The notes under the pieces are model-generated. The model was given only the letters and a program-made list of their open reading frames with translations, was not told the DNA's origin and made no database searches. From Mycobacterium sp. (GTDB lineage: Bacteria > Actinomycetota > Actinomycetes > Mycobacteriales > Mycobacteriaceae), in the NCBI RefSeq assembly GCF_008709575.1, contig NZ_VYIK01000034.1:1-39853 (forward strand): 39,853 nucleotides of DNA, in the 5' to 3' direction. Position numbers and translations under genes: made by a program. Shown in pieces: positions 26,942-38,785 of the stretch (positions within the stretch are counted from its first letter, which is position 1; each line of letters starts with the position of its first letter).

Positions 26942-27004
26942 CCGCCACATAACCAGGAGTAGACCACGCCCGGCCTGTCCGTACCCGAGCTGCTGGCGAC
27001 CGCG

Positions 27005-28960
27005 GTGGCGGCACTGCGCGGCAGTGAGCGCACTGGCCAGCTGCAGATGGCCACTGCGGTCGCGCAAGCTTTCGACACCGGCGAACACCTTGCCGTGCAG
27101 GCCGGCACCGGCACCGGAAAGTCGCTGGCCTACCTGGTGCCGGCGGTCGTGCGAGCGGTCTCGGAAGACACGCCGGTCGTGGTTTCGACTGCCACGATCG
27201 CGCTGCAGCGCCAACTCGTGGACCGCGACCTGCCCCGGTTGGCCGACGCCCTGGCCGACGCGCTGCCCCGCCGACCGCGGTTCGCGCTGCTCAAGGGCCG
27301 GCGCAACTACCTGTGTTGGAACAAAATCCGCGGCGGCCCGCCGGAAGGTTCCGCCGACCCACAGCGTGAGCTCTTCGAGCCCGTCACCGCCATGGGCCGT
27401 GACCTGGCGCGGCTCACCGCGTGGGCGTCGACGACGGATTCCGGCGACCGCGACGACCTCGCGCCGGGCGTACCGGACCGGTCCTGGGCCCAGGTCAGCG
27501 TGTCCGCGCGGGAATGCCTCGGCCTGGCGCGCTGCCCGTTCGGCAGCGACTGTTTCGCCGAACGCGCACGCGAAGTTGCCGCCCGGGCTGACATCGTCGT
27601 CACCAACCACGCGTTGCTGGCCATCGGCGCCGTCTCCGGTTCGGCGGTGCTGCCCGAGCACCGCCTCCTGGTCATCGATGAGGCACACGAGCTCGCCGAC
27701 CGGGTGACCGCGGTGGCCACCGGCGAACTCACCGCGGCGGCGCTGGGGGTCGCCTCCCGGCGCATCGCCCGCCTCGTCGAGCCGGAGTTGCTGCAGCGGT
27801 GGGAAACCGCGTCCGGGAGGTTCATCGACGCGTGCGCCGACCAGGCCCCCGGCCGCATCGATCACCTCGACGACGAGCTGGCGACCCACCTCAGAGCGCT
27901 GCGTGACGCCGCCGGCGCGGCGCAGTCGGCGATCGACAGGTTGCCCGTCGACGCGGCGGCGGCGGCCGTGCGCGCCGAGGCGGTCGCCGGCCTGGTCGAG
28001 ATCGGTGACACCGCCGCGCGGGTCCTGGCGTCGTTCGCCCCGGCGATCCCCGACCGTACCGATGTGGTCTGGCTGGAGCACGAGGACGACCGCGGCCCGA
28101 CCCGTGCGGTGCTGAAAGTGGCCCCGCTGTCGGTGGCCAGCCTGCTGCGCGAGCGGTTGTTCGCCGGCCGGACGGCGGTGCTGACGTCGGCCACCCTGAC
28201 CATCGGCGGATCCTTCGACCCGATGGCCACCGCCTGGGGTCTGGCCGGTGCGCCCGGCGAGGCCGACGCGGTGCGCTGGCGCGGGCTCGATGTCGGATCG
28301 CCGTTCGCGTATGCCTCGGCCGGGATTCTGTATGTGGCTGCCCACCTGCCACCGCCCGGCCGGGACGGTGCCGGGTCGGCCGAGCAGCTGACCGAGATCG
28401 CGGACCTGATCACCGCCGCGGGCGGGCGCACGCTCGGGTTGTTCTCGTCGATGCGGGCAGCCCGTGCGGCCGCCGACGCGATGACCGTGCGGTTGTCGAC
28501 CCCGGTGCTGTGCCAGGGTGACGACACCACCGCGGCGCTGGTCGAGCAATTCGCCGCCGATGCCGCCACGTCGCTGTTCGGCACGCTGTCACTGTGGCAG
28601 GGCATCGACGTGCCGGGCCCGTCGCTGGCGTTGGTGATCATCGACCGCATCCCCTTCCCGCGGCCCGACGACCCGCTGCTGGGTGCCCGCCAGCGGGCGG
28701 TGACCGCGCACGGCGGCAACGGATTCATGGCGGTCGCCGCCAGCCACGCCGCGCTGCTGTTGGCCCAGGGCGCCGGCCGGCTGCTGCGCAGCGTCGAGGA
28801 CCGCGGCGTGGTCGCCGTCCTCGACTCGCGGATGGCCACCGCCCGCTACGGCGGCTACCTGCGGGCGTCGCTGCCGCCGTTCTGGCCCACCACCGACGCC
28901 GCAGCGGTGCGCAACGCGCTGAGCCGGCTGCGCCGCGCGCTGGAGGCCGCCGAAGCTTAG
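27005..28960 (+). CDS. dinG: DinG-family ATP-dependent helicase
   Basis: A superfamily 2 iron-sulfur helicase, 651 residues from GTG 27005. Walker A is AGTGTGKSLAY, the four cluster cysteines are in NYLCWNK, ECLGLARCPFG and SDCF, and the DEAH box is LLVIDEAHELAD; motif V-VI text (LFGTLSLWQGIDVPGP and QGAGRLLRS) is present. DinG unwinds DNA with damage or R-loops. The start is problematic: the conserved N-terminus LSVPELLATAVAAL is encoded upstream of 27005, but no ATG, GTG or TTG exists between it and an in-frame stop at 26960. An ACG at 26966 sits six bases after GGAG and could be the true start. Its stop overlaps that of glgP on the other strand. Confidence 0.92.
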   Translation: MAALRGSERTGQLQMATAVAQAFDTGEHLAVQAGTGTGKSLAYLVPAVVRAVSEDTPVVVSTATIALQRQLVDRDLPRLADALADALPRRPRFALLKGRRNYLCWNKIRGGPPEGSADPQRELFEPVTAMGRDLARLTAWASTTDSGDRDDLAPGVPDRSWAQVSVSARECLGLARCPFGSDCFAERAREVAARADIVVTNHALLAIGAVSGSAVLPEHRLLVIDEAHELADRVTAVATGELTAAALGVASRRIARLVEPELLQRWETASGRFIDACADQAPGRIDHLDDELATHLRALRDAAGAAQSAIDRLPVDAAAAAVRAEAVAGLVEIGDTAARVLASFAPAIPDRTDVVWLEHEDDRGPTRAVLKVAPLSVASLLRERLFAGRTAVLTSATLTIGGSFDPMATAWGLAGAPGEADAVRWRGLDVGSPFAYASAGILYVAAHLPPPGRDGAGSAEQLTEIADLITAAGGRTLGLFSSMRAARAAADAMTVRLSTPVLCQGDDTTAALVEQFAADAATSLFGTLSLWQGIDVPGPSLALVIIDRIPFPRPDDPLLGARQRAVTAHGGNGFMAVAASHAALLLAQGAGRLLRSVEDRGVVAVLDSRMATARYGGYLRASLPPFWPTTDAAAVRNALSRLRRALEAAEA

Positions 28961-31557
28961 GCCAGCGTGACCAGGCCGAGCTCGGCCCGGCTGGCCAGCA
29001 TCGGGTGATTGGGCAGCACCCGCACGGTGTAGCCCACGGCCCCGGCGACCGGCAGCGGCATCGACGTCGAAAAGATCTCGTCGCCGCCGAACGCGGTGCC
29101 GGTGTGTGACATCTCGGCGGTCACCGGGTCGAGCAGCATGTCACCGGCGTCGACGCGGCCCACCACCGCCTGCACGCAGACCTCCTCGGGATCCAGCCCG
29201 GCCAGCTTGACGGCCGCGGTCAGGGTCAGCTTCGAGCCGAGCAGCGGGGTGTCCGGCAAACCGGTGCTGTCGACGTCGGTGATGCAGATTTTGGGCCAGG
29301 CCGCGAAGGCGCGCCGCCGGTAGTCGGCCAGCTCGCGGGCCGCCTCGTACGTGGCCTCGCCGTCGGCACCGATCGTGGCCGTCTTGCGCAGCGACTGCGC
29401 CGCCGGGGCGTAGTAGTGCTCGACGTAGTCGCGCACCATCCGGGAGGCCAGCACCTTCGGTCCGAGCGTTTGCAGGGTGTGCCGGACCATCTGGATCCAC
29501 CGCGGCGGCACGCCGTGCTCGTCGCGCTCGTAGAACGTCGGCGCCACCGCCTTCTCAAGCAGGTCATACAGTGCGCCGGCCTCCAGGTCGTCGCGGCGGG
29601 CCTCGTCGGCCGTCCGCGAAGCCGACGGAATCTCCCAGCCGTTTTCGCCGTCGTACCACTCGTCCCACCAGCCGTCGCGGATGGACAGGTTCAAGCCGCC
29701 GTTGAGCGCGCTTTTCATGCCCGACGTGCCGCAGGCCTCCAGCGGCCGCAGCGGGTTGTTCAACCACACGTCGCAACCCCAGTACAACCGGCGCGCCATC
29801 GACATGTCGTAGTCGGGCAAAAAAGCGATGCGGTGGCGCACTTCGGGCCGGTCGGCGAATCGGACCACCTGCTGGATCAGCGCCTTGCCGGCGTCGTCGG
29901 CCGGGTGCGATTTGCCCGCCACGATCAACTGGATCGGTTTTTCCTCGTCGAGCAGCAGCCGCTCGAGCCGATCCGGGTCGCGCAGCATCAGCGTCAGGCG
30001 CTTGTACGTCGGAACCCGCCGCGCGAAACCCACGGTCAGCACCTCGGGGTCGAACGCCGACGCGATCCAGCCCAGCTCGGCCTCGGATGCGCCGCGCTCC
30101 AGCCACGCTGCGCGCAGCCGTGCGCGCACGTCGTCGACCAGCTGGCGGCGCAGTTGCCCGCGAATCCACCACAGGTGCCCGGCGTCGACGTGCTGGAGCC
30201 GCTGCCACACCGCGGGTTCGCTGAGCGAATCCGATCCGGCCAGTTCGCGGCCCAACTCCAACCACTGCGGAGCGGCCCAGGTGGGCGCGTGAACGCCGTT
30301 GGTGATCGACCCGATGGGAACCTCGTCGGGGTCGAACCCGCGCCACAGCCCGTTGAACATCGTCCGGCTCACCCTGCCGTGCAGCAGCGAGACACCGTTG
30401 GCGCGCTGCGCGAGCCGCAGGCCCAGATGAGCCATGTTGAACGCGGTGGGATCCTCCTCGGCGCCCAGCGCCAGGACAGCCTCGGTGGGCACGCCCGGCA
30501 GCAGGGCCGGACCGGCGTTCTCATCGGCCCGCTCGTCGAAGTAACGCCGCATCATCTCCATCGGAAACCGATCGATGCCGGCGGGCACCGGTGTGTGCGT
30601 GGTGAACACCGTGCTGGCCCGCACCACGGTCAGCGCGGTGTCGAAATCCAATCCGGAATCGGTGATCAGTTCCCGGATCCGCTCGACGCCGAGGAACCCG
30701 GCGTGGCCCTCGTTCATGTGGAACACCTCCGGAGCGGGCAGCCCTTCAATGGCGGTGAAGGCACGGATCGCCCGGACCCCGCCGACCCCGGCCAGGATTT
30801 CCTGCCGGATGCGGTGCTCCTGGTCACCGCCATAGAGCCGGTCGGTGACACTGCGCAGGTCGTGTTCGTTCTCGGGGATGTCGGAGTCCAGCAGCAGCAA
30901 CGGCACGCGACCGACCCGGGCCACCCAGATCCGGGCTCGCAACTGCGCAGAGTCCGGTAGCGCCAACGCGACCAGCGCCGGATCGCCGTCGGCGTCGGTG
31001 AGCAGCCGCAACGGCAGGCCTTGCGGGTCCAACGCCGGATACGTTTCGTGCTGCCAACCGTCGGCGGTCAGCGACTGCCGAAAGTAGCCGGAGCGGTAGT
31101 ACAGCCCGACCGCGATCAGCGGCACTCCCAGGTCGGAGGCCGACTTCAGATGGTCGCCGGCCAGGATGCCCAAGCCACCGGAGTAGTTGGGCAACACCTC
31201 GGCGACCCCGAACTCCATCGAGAAGTAGGCGATGCCGGTGGGCATCGCGGTCCCGTCCCGCTGACGCTGATACCACAGCGGGCGGGTGAGGTAGTCGGCC
31301 AGGTCGGCGGCCAGCGCGTCGAGCCGGTCGAGGAAGCCCGAGTCGACAGCCAACTCGTCGAGCCGCGCCGGGGTTACCGCGCCCAGCAGCGCCACCGGGT
31401 CTTGGCCGCATTGCTGCCACAACTGCGGGTCGATGGCCGCGAACAGGTCCCGCGTCGGCTTGTCCCAGGACCACCGCAGGTTGGTCGACAGCTGTCCGAG
31501 GGCGGCGAGCCGCTCGGGAAGGTGAGCGCGGACGGTGAACCGGCGGAGGGCTTTCAC
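28957..31557 (-). CDS. glgP: Alpha-glucan (glycogen) phosphorylase
   Basis: An 866-residue phosphorylase of the actinobacterial GT35 type, releasing glucose 1-phosphate from alpha-1,4-glucan. The N-terminal region has LSTNLRWSWDKPTRDLF; the active-site region has FSMEFGVAEVLPNYSGGLGILAGDHLKSASDLGVP, broken here only for naming; VFHMNEGHAGF follows; and PLP binds the Lys in GTSGMKSALNGGLNLS. GTG 31557 starts the protein. It is divergent from glgE by 72 bp and converges on dinG with overlapping stop codons. With glgE and glgB it forms the glycogen/alpha-glucan cluster, where it is the degradative partner. Confidence 0.95.
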   Translation of the reverse strand: MKALRRFTVRAHLPERLAALGQLSTNLRWSWDKPTRDLFAAIDPQLWQQCGQDPVALLGAVTPARLDELAVDSGFLDRLDALAADLADYLTRPLWYQRQRDGTAMPTGIAYFSMEFGVAEVLPNYSGGLGILAGDHLKSASDLGVPLIAVGLYYRSGYFRQSLTADGWQHETYPALDPQGLPLRLLTDADGDPALVALALPDSAQLRARIWVARVGRVPLLLLDSDIPENEHDLRSVTDRLYGGDQEHRIRQEILAGVGGVRAIRAFTAIEGLPAPEVFHMNEGHAGFLGVERIRELITDSGLDFDTALTVVRASTVFTTHTPVPAGIDRFPMEMMRRYFDERADENAGPALLPGVPTEAVLALGAEEDPTAFNMAHLGLRLAQRANGVSLLHGRVSRTMFNGLWRGFDPDEVPIGSITNGVHAPTWAAPQWLELGRELAGSDSLSEPAVWQRLQHVDAGHLWWIRGQLRRQLVDDVRARLRAAWLERGASEAELGWIASAFDPEVLTVGFARRVPTYKRLTLMLRDPDRLERLLLDEEKPIQLIVAGKSHPADDAGKALIQQVVRFADRPEVRHRIAFLPDYDMSMARRLYWGCDVWLNNPLRPLEACGTSGMKSALNGGLNLSIRDGWWDEWYDGENGWEIPSASRTADEARRDDLEAGALYDLLEKAVAPTFYERDEHGVPPRWIQMVRHTLQTLGPKVLASRMVRDYVEHYYAPAAQSLRKTATIGADGEATYEAARELADYRRRAFAAWPKICITDVDSTGLPDTPLLGSKLTLTAAVKLAGLDPEEVCVQAVVGRVDAGDMLLDPVTAEMSHTGTAFGGDEIFSTSMPLPVAGAVGYTVRVLPNHPMLASRAELGLVTLA

Positions 31558-31629
31558 GGATCGTTAGCTTAATGAGGAAGGGCCGGTCGGCCCCGAGCGC
31601 GGCTCGACACTAGGCTGGACAGGGGGTGG

Positions 31630-33786
<2,157 letters not shown>

Positions 33787-33793
33787 GGCCGCA

Positions 33794-36001
33794 ATGACCC
33801 CCACCGACCAGTCGGCCGGAGCCGATCTGGCGCCCGAGCCGAACGACCTGGCACGGCTGGTGGCCGGAGTACACCACGACCCGCACAGCATCCTGGGCGC
33901 CCACGAATACGGCGACCACACCGTCATCCGGGCGTTTCGACCGCACGCGGTCAAAGTGGTCGCGCTTGTCGGGGATCAGCGTTATCCGCTGCAGCACATC
34001 GACTCCGGGCTTTTCGCGGTCGCCCTGCCGTTCGTCGACCTGATCGACTACCGCCTCGAGGTGAGCTATCACGGTTGCGATCCGCAGGTCGTCGCCGACG
34101 GCTATCGCTTCCTACCCACGCTGGGCGAGATCGACCTCCACCTGTTCGCCGAGGGTCGTCACGAACGGCTCTGGGAGGTGCTGGGTGCCCACCCGCGCTC
34201 GTTCAGCACTCCCGACGGGGTAGTGAGCGGGGTGTCGTTCGCGGTCTGGGCGCCCAACGCCAAAGGTGTCAGCCTGATCGGCGACTTCAACGGCTGGAAC
34301 GGCAACGACGCGCCGCTGCGGGTGCTCGGCTCGTCGGGGGTGTGGGAATTGTTCTGGCCCGGCTTCGCACCGGACGGCCTGTACAAGTTTCGAGTGCATG
34401 GCGCCGACGACACGGTCACCGATCGGGCCGACCCGTTCGCCTTCGCCACCGAGGTACCGCCGCACACCGCGTCGCGGGTCACCTCCAGTAGCTACACCTG
34501 GGGGGACGGCGACTGGATGACACGACGGGCCCAGCGCAACCCGATAGTCGAGCCGATGAGCACCTACGAAGTGCATCTGGGTTCCTGGCGACCGGGACTC
34601 AGTTATCGCGAGCTCGCCCGCGAGCTAACCGATTACGTTGTCGAACAAGGTTTTACCCACGTCGAGATGCTGCCCGTCGCCGAGCACCCGTTCGCCGGTT
34701 CGTGGGGCTATCAGGTCACGTCGTACTACGCACCGACGTCCAGATTCGGCACGCCCGACGACTTCCGGGCGCTCGTCGACGCGTTGCACCAGGCCGGGAT
34801 CGGCGTCATCGTCGACTGGGTTCCCGCGCATTTTCCCAAAGACGCTTGGGCGCTGGGCCGTTTCGACGGCACGCCGCTGTACGAGCATTCCGATCCCAGG
34901 CGCGGCGAGCAGCTCGATTGGGGCACGTATGTGTTCGACTTCGGTCGACCCGAGGTTCGCAATTTCCTGGTGGCCAATGCGCTGTTCTGGCTCGAAGAAT
35001 TCCACGTCGACGGCCTGCGGGTGGACGCGGTGGCGTCGATGCTCTACCTCGACTACTCACGCCCGGCGGGCGGCTGGACACCGAACGTCTACGGCGGGCG
35101 AGAGAACCTCGAGGCAGTGCAGTTTCTGCAGGAGATGAACGCCACCGCCCACCGGGTGGCTCCGGGCATAGTCACGATCGCCGAGGAGTCGACGTCGTGG
35201 CCGGGTGTATCGAGGCCGACAAGTGTTGGTGGACTTGGTTTTTCGATGAAGTGGAACATGGGATGGATGCACGACACCCTTGACTACATGAGTCATGACC
35301 CCGTGCATCGCAGTTATCACCACCACGAGATCACCTTCTCGATGCTGTATGCGTTCAGCGAGAACTTCGTACTGCCGCTCAGCCACGACGAGGTGGTGCA
35401 CGGCAAGGGCACGCTGTGGGCACGGATGCCCGGCAACGACCATGTCAAGGCCGCCGGACTGCGTAGTCTGCTGGCCTACCAGTGGGCCCATCCGGGCAAG
35501 CAGCTGCTGTTCATGGGACAGGAGTTCGGGCAGCGCGCCGAGTGGTCACAGGAGCGCGGGCTGGACTGGTACCAGCTCGACGAGGACGGCTTCTCCGCGG
35601 GCATCCTGCGGCTGGTCCGCGACATCAACCGCATCTACCGCGGCCACCCGGCGCTGTGGAGTCAAGACTGCCGCCCGGAGGGCTATTCCTGGATCGACGC
35701 CAACGACTCGGCCAACAACGTGTTGAGCTTCCTGCGCTACGGCAACGACGGCTCGGTAATGGCGTGCGTCTTCAATTTCGCCGGCGTCGAGCACAGCCAC
35801 TACCGGCTTGGTCTGCCCACTGCCGGGCGCTGGCGCGAAGTGCTCAACACCGATGCGACCGACTACCACGGCGGCGGCGTGGGCAATCTGGGCGGCGTCG
35901 ATGCCAGCGACGAGCCCTGGCACGGCCGTCCCGCTTCTGCGGTCTTGGTGCTCCCGCCGACGTCGGGGCTGTGGCTGGTCCCCGGTGAGGGCGAACGCTA
36001 A
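33794..36001 (+). CDS. glgB: 1,4-alpha-glucan branching enzyme
   Basis: A 735-residue GH13 branching enzyme that makes alpha-1,6 branches in glycogen. Domains in order: N1 domain (about 1-110, [20 protein letters not shown]), CBM48 ([20 protein letters not shown]), the catalytic barrel and a C-terminal beta-domain. Catalytic residues are the nucleophile Asp in [11 protein letters not shown], Glu in TIAEEST and Asp in [15 protein letters not shown] 33794 is 7 bp after the glgE stop, so the two genes form one unit: GlgE makes the linear chains and GlgB branches them. The stop TAA overlaps the stop of the convergent thioredoxin-like gene. Confidence 0.97.
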   Translation: MTPTDQSAGADLAPEPNDLARLVAGVHHDPHSILGAHEYGDHTVIRAFRPHAVKVVALVGDQRYPLQHIDSGLFAVALPFVDLIDYRLEVSYHGCDPQVVADGYRFLPTLGEIDLHLFAEGRHERLWEVLGAHPRSFSTPDGVVSGVSFAVWAPNAKGVSLIGDFNGWNGNDAPLRVLGSSGVWELFWPGFAPDGLYKFRVHGADDTVTDRADPFAFATEVPPHTASRVTSSSYTWGDGDWMTRRAQRNPIVEPMSTYEVHLGSWRPGLSYRELARELTDYVVEQGFTHVEMLPVAEHPFAGSWGYQVTSYYAPTSRFGTPDDFRALVDALHQAGIGVIVDWVPAHFPKDAWALGRFDGTPLYEHSDPRRGEQLDWGTYVFDFGRPEVRNFLVANALFWLEEFHVDGLRVDAVASMLYLDYSRPAGGWTPNVYGGRENLEAVQFLQEMNATAHRVAPGIVTIAEESTSWPGVSRPTSVGGLGFSMKWNMGWMHDTLDYMSHDPVHRSYHHHEITFSMLYAFSENFVLPLSHDEVVHGKGTLWARMPGNDHVKAAGLRSLLAYQWAHPGKQLLFMGQEFGQRAEWSQERGLDWYQLDEDGFSAGILRLVRDINRIYRGHPALWSQDCRPEGYSWIDANDSANNVLSFLRYGNDGSVMACVFNFAGVEHSHYRLGLPTAGRWREVLNTDATDYHGGGVGNLGGVDASDEPWHGRPASAVLVLPPTSGLWLVPGEGER

Positions 36002-36903
36002 TACAGCGCGTTGGCTAGGTTGCGGCGGGCGGTGATGACGTCGGGATCGGCCGGATCGAAAAGGTCGAACAACTCGATCAGCCGGGTCCGTACCTTGGTG
36101 CGCTCCTCGCCGGAGGTGCGCCGCACCAGTGCGATCAGGCGATCGAAGGCAGCGCCGACTTCCTGGTTGAGGATCTGCACGTCGGCGGCGGCGAATGCGG
36201 CCTCGATGTCGTCGGGCGCGGCGTCGGCGACCGCCACCGCGTCCGGCCGCTGCGCGGTCGCCCGCATCAAGAAGGTGATCTGGCGCACGGCGCCCTTGGC
36301 TTCGACGTGGTTGGGGTTGGCGTCCAGCAACGCCTGGTAGGACTCGAGTGCCGCAGCGAAGTCGCCGTCCTCGAGCTGCCGGCGCGCCTGCGCCAGTGCC
36401 GGATCGACCTGTTCCGGTTGCCGGGATTCCGGCGGGCCGCTGAGTTTGCCGGCCGTCGCCGCCAGCAGCGAGTCCAGCCAACGCCGCAACTGGTCTTCCG
36501 GCTGAACACCCTGAAAACTCGACAGCGGCTGGCCAGCAGCCAACGCCACCACGTTGGGGACCACTTGGACACCGAACAGCTGGGCCACCCGCGGCGCCGC
36601 GTCGACGTTAACCATCGCCAGCGACCACTTGCCGCCATCGGCAGCGGCCAAGCCCGACAGGGTGTCGGCCAACTGCACGCACACGTCGCTGCGCGGCGAC
36701 CACAACAGCACCACCACCGGCACCTGGTTGGACCGGTTCAGCACCTCGTCTTCGAAATTGGCCTCGGTGATCTCGCGACCGGCCGCCTGCGCCGACCCGG
36801 CTGCCGACACATCGCCGCTGGCCTGCTGGGCGCGCTGTTTGAGAGCCGACAGGTCGACTGCTCCGGCCAGCGCGGGCCCGATCGGGGGTCGGGGACGAGT
36901 CAC
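35998..36903 (-). CDS. Thioredoxin-domain/TPR co-chaperone (YbbN-like, Rv1324 type)
   Basis: A 301-residue protein with a thioredoxin-fold domain (about residues 50-165, [12 protein letters not shown]... [18 protein letters not shown] ... [16 protein letters not shown]) and a C-terminal TPR-like helical half (about 180-301, [19 protein letters not shown]). The usual W-C-G-P-C is replaced by W-S-P-R-S-D-V-C, so there is no CxxC redox pair; this is characteristic of YbbN/CnoX-type and Rv1324-type proteins, which hold or protect other proteins rather than exchanging disulfides. Start GTG 36903 gives [16 protein letters not shown], matching the M. tuberculosis orthologue. It is separated from fadA4 by 114 bp containing a hairpin. 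Confidence 0.9.
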   Translation of the reverse strand: MTRPRPPIGPALAGAVDLSALKQRAQQASGDVSAAGSAQAAGREITEANFEDEVLNRSNQVPVVVLLWSPRSDVCVQLADTLSGLAAADGGKWSLAMVNVDAAPRVAQLFGVQVVPNVVALAAGQPLSSFQGVQPEDQLRRWLDSLLAATAGKLSGPPESRQPEQVDPALAQARRQLEDGDFAAALESYQALLDANPNHVEAKGAVRQITFLMRATAQRPDAVAVADAAPDDIEAAFAAADVQILNQEVGAAFDRLIALVRRTSGEERTKVRTRLIELFDLFDPADPDVITARRNLANALY

Positions 36904-36994
36904 GCCATCAAGTCTGGCACGCCGCGGGCAGCGCCTGCCCACCCGGATCCGGGTACGGCAGCGACGGGAATCACAGCCGGTGACGGGGACGGTG

Positions 36995-37012
36995 CGGCGC
37001 CCGCGAGCGCCG
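36995..37012 (-). terminator. Hairpin after fadA4
   Basis: CGGCGC (36995-37000) and GCGCCG (37007-37012) pair perfectly around six bases, starting 5 bp after the fadA4 stop. It may end the fadA4 transcript or weaken read-through into the thioredoxin-like gene; no U-tract is present. Confidence 0.35.
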
Positions 37013-37017
37013 AAGCC

Positions 37018-38199
37018 TCAGCCGGCCCGCAGAATCAGCGCATCGCCCTGCCCGCCGGCGCCGCACAACGCCGCGACGGCGTAACCCGAGCCGCGGCGCG
37101 CCAGCTCCAGGGCCGCGTGCAGCGTGAGGCGGGCGCCGGACATGCCGATCGGATGCCCGACGGCGATCGCGCCGCCGTGGACGTTGACCAGATCGGGGTC
37201 CACGCCGAGTTCCCGGGTCGACGCCAAGGCCACCGCGGCGAAAGCCTCGTTGATCTCCACCACGTCGAGCTGGTCGACCGGGATGCCTTCGCGACCGAGA
37301 GCCTTCTTGATCGCGTTGGCGGGCTGCGATTGCAAGGTCGAATCCGGGCCGGCCACCACGCCGTGCGCGCCGATCTCGACCAACCAGGACAGCCCCAGCG
37401 CGCGGGCCTTGTCCTTGTTCATCACGACGACCGCGGCCGCGCCGTCGGAGATCTGCGACGACGATCCCGCCGTGATCGTGCCGTCCGGGCGGAATGCCGG
37501 TTTGAGCGCTGCCAACGACTCGGCGGTGGTGTTGGCGCGAATGCCCTCGTCCTCGTTGAACTGCAGCGGGTCGCCCGTGCGCTGCGGGATGGTGACCGGC
37601 ACGACCTCGTCGGCGAAGACACCGTCCTTCCACGCGGCGGCCGCCCTCTGATGCGACCGCGCGGCGTATTCGTCTTGCTCGCGGCGGGTGAATTTGTCGG
37701 TCTCGTTGCGCTGCTCGGCCAATGCGCCCATCGGCTGGTCGGTGAACACATCGTGCAGCCCGTCATAGGCCAGGTGGTCCAACACCGTCACATCGCCGTA
37801 CCGGTAGCCGGCGCGGCTGTCGATCAGCAGGTGCGGCGCCTTGGTCATCGACTCCTGACCGCCCGCGACCACGACATCGAACTCGCCGGCCCGGATCAAC
37901 TGGTCGGCCAGAGCGATGGCATCGATACCGGACAGGCACATTTTGTTGATTGTCAGCGCCGGAACATCCCAGCCGATACCGGCCGCCACCGCGGCCTGCC
38001 GGGCGGGCATCTGACCGGCCCCCGCGGTAAGCACCTGGCCCATGATCACGTACTCGACCGCCGATGCCGGCACTTCGGCTTTCTCCAGGGCGGCTGCGAT
38101 CGCGATGGCGCCCAGGTCGCTGGCCGAGAAGTCCCTCAGCGAGCCCATCAATTTGCCGATCGGTGTGCGTGCACCGGCGACTATCACCGACGTCGTCAT
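37018..38199 (-). CDS. fadA4: Acetyl-CoA acetyltransferase FadA4
   Basis: A 393-residue thiolase of the acetoacetyl-CoA class. The acylated Cys is in [15 protein letters not shown], the catalytic His in [16 protein letters not shown] and the second Cys in [24 protein letters not shown] is also conserved. ATG 38199 has GGAGG six bases upstream; the longer frame is spurious. Gene order with methylmalonyl-CoA epimerase (divergent) and the thioredoxin-like gene matches the M. tuberculosis fadA4 locus. It interconverts two acetyl-CoA and acetoacetyl-CoA, or performs the last step of short-chain beta-oxidation. It differs clearly from the pathway thiolase at 8700-9920. Confidence 0.95.
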   Translation of the reverse strand: MTTSVIVAGARTPIGKLMGSLRDFSASDLGAIAIAAALEKAEVPASAVEYVIMGQVLTAGAGQMPARQAAVAAGIGWDVPALTINKMCLSGIDAIALADQLIRAGEFDVVVAGGQESMTKAPHLLIDSRAGYRYGDVTVLDHLAYDGLHDVFTDQPMGALAEQRNETDKFTRREQDEYAARSHQRAAAAWKDGVFADEVVPVTIPQRTGDPLQFNEDEGIRANTTAESLAALKPAFRPDGTITAGSSSQISDGAAAVVVMNKDKARALGLSWLVEIGAHGVVAGPDSTLQSQPANAIKKALGREGIPVDQLDVVEINEAFAAVALASTRELGVDPDLVNVHGGAIAVGHPIGMSGARLTLHAALELARRGSGYAVAALCGAGGQGDALILRAG

Positions 38200-38225
38200 G
38201 AGAACCTCCAGAACCAGCAGAAATG

Positions 38226-38240
38226 ACCGGAAAAACCGGT
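38226..38240. promoter_or_regulatory. Inverted repeat between fadA4 and epimerase genes
   Basis: ACCGG (38226-38230) and CCGGT (38236-38240) form a perfect inverted repeat around AAAAA in the 81-bp divergent gap. It lies where both promoters must be, so it is a candidate operator. TACCGT at 38269-38274 could be the -10 of a leaderless epimerase transcript. Confidence 0.35.
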
Positions 38241-38280
38241 TGGGGACGCGCAGCTTTTCCCGCCAGGCTACCGTGACACT

Positions 38281-38763
38281 ATGACCACCGAACACGTCGA
38301 CGCCCGCCGCACCCTGGCCAGCGCATTGGTGACGGCGATCGACCATGTCGGCATCGCGGTCGCCGACCTCGACGCTGCGGTTGCCTGGTACCACGACCAC
38401 CTCGGCATGATCGTGGTACACGAAGAGGTCAACCCCGAGCAGGGCATCCGGGAGGCGATGTTGGCCGTGCGCGGCGCCCCGGTCGGGAGCGCACAGCTGC
38501 AGTTGATGGCTCCGATCGACGAGTCCTCGGTGATCGCGAAGTTCTTGGACAAGCGCGGCCCCGGCATCCAGCAGCTGGCCTACCGGGTCAGCGACCTGCA
38601 AACCCTCACCGAGCGGCTGCACGAAAAAGGGGTCCGGCTGCTCTACGACGCACCGCGGCGCGGCACCGCGGGTTCACGGATCAATTTCATCCACCCCAAA
38701 GACGCCGGGGGGGTCTTGATCGAACTGGTCGAACCGGCTGCTGATCCCGACGACTCCGGCTAA
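38281..38763 (+). CDS. Methylmalonyl-CoA epimerase
   Basis: A 160-residue vicinal-oxygen-chelate fold protein that interconverts (2R)- and (2S)-methylmalonyl-CoA in propionate metabolism, important in mycobacteria growing on cholesterol or odd-chain lipids. Metal ligands and conserved text: [19 protein letters not shown] (His), [24 protein letters not shown] and the terminal GVLIELVEP (Glu). About 18 residues precede the conserved start, a little longer than many homologues, but TACCGT six bases before ATG 38281 favours a leaderless start there. Divergent from fadA4, as in M. tuberculosis (Rv1322A). The 3' end runs into a 9-bp tandem repeat. Confidence 0.93.
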   Translation: MTTEHVDARRTLASALVTAIDHVGIAVADLDAAVAWYHDHLGMIVVHEEVNPEQGIREAMLAVRGAPVGSAQLQLMAPIDESSVIAKFLDKRGPGIQQLAYRVSDLQTLTERLHEKGVRLLYDAPRRGTAGSRINFIHPKDAGGVLIELVEPAADPDDSG

Positions 38764-38785
38764 GACCGCTAAGACCGCTAAGCCT
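38759..38785. repeat. 9-bp tandem repeat over the epimerase stop codon
   Basis: GCTAAGACC occurs at 38759-38767 and 38768-38776, followed by a degenerate GCTAAGCCT at 38777-38785. The epimerase TAA lies in the first unit, and further TAA triplets follow in frame every nine bases. The third unit merges with the predicted left end of the insertion sequence, so the duplication could have arisen with its insertion. Confidence 0.75.

Noticed and set aside
29416..30960. 514-codon plus-strand open frame inside glgP
   Set aside because: Antisense to the phosphorylase, whose PLP and active-site motifs are intact; no independent support.
36307..38226. 639-codon plus-strand open frame opposite the thioredoxin-like gene and fadA4
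   Set aside because: Shadow frame spanning two real genes and their gap; composition is that of antisense GC-rich DNA and no motif was recognised.
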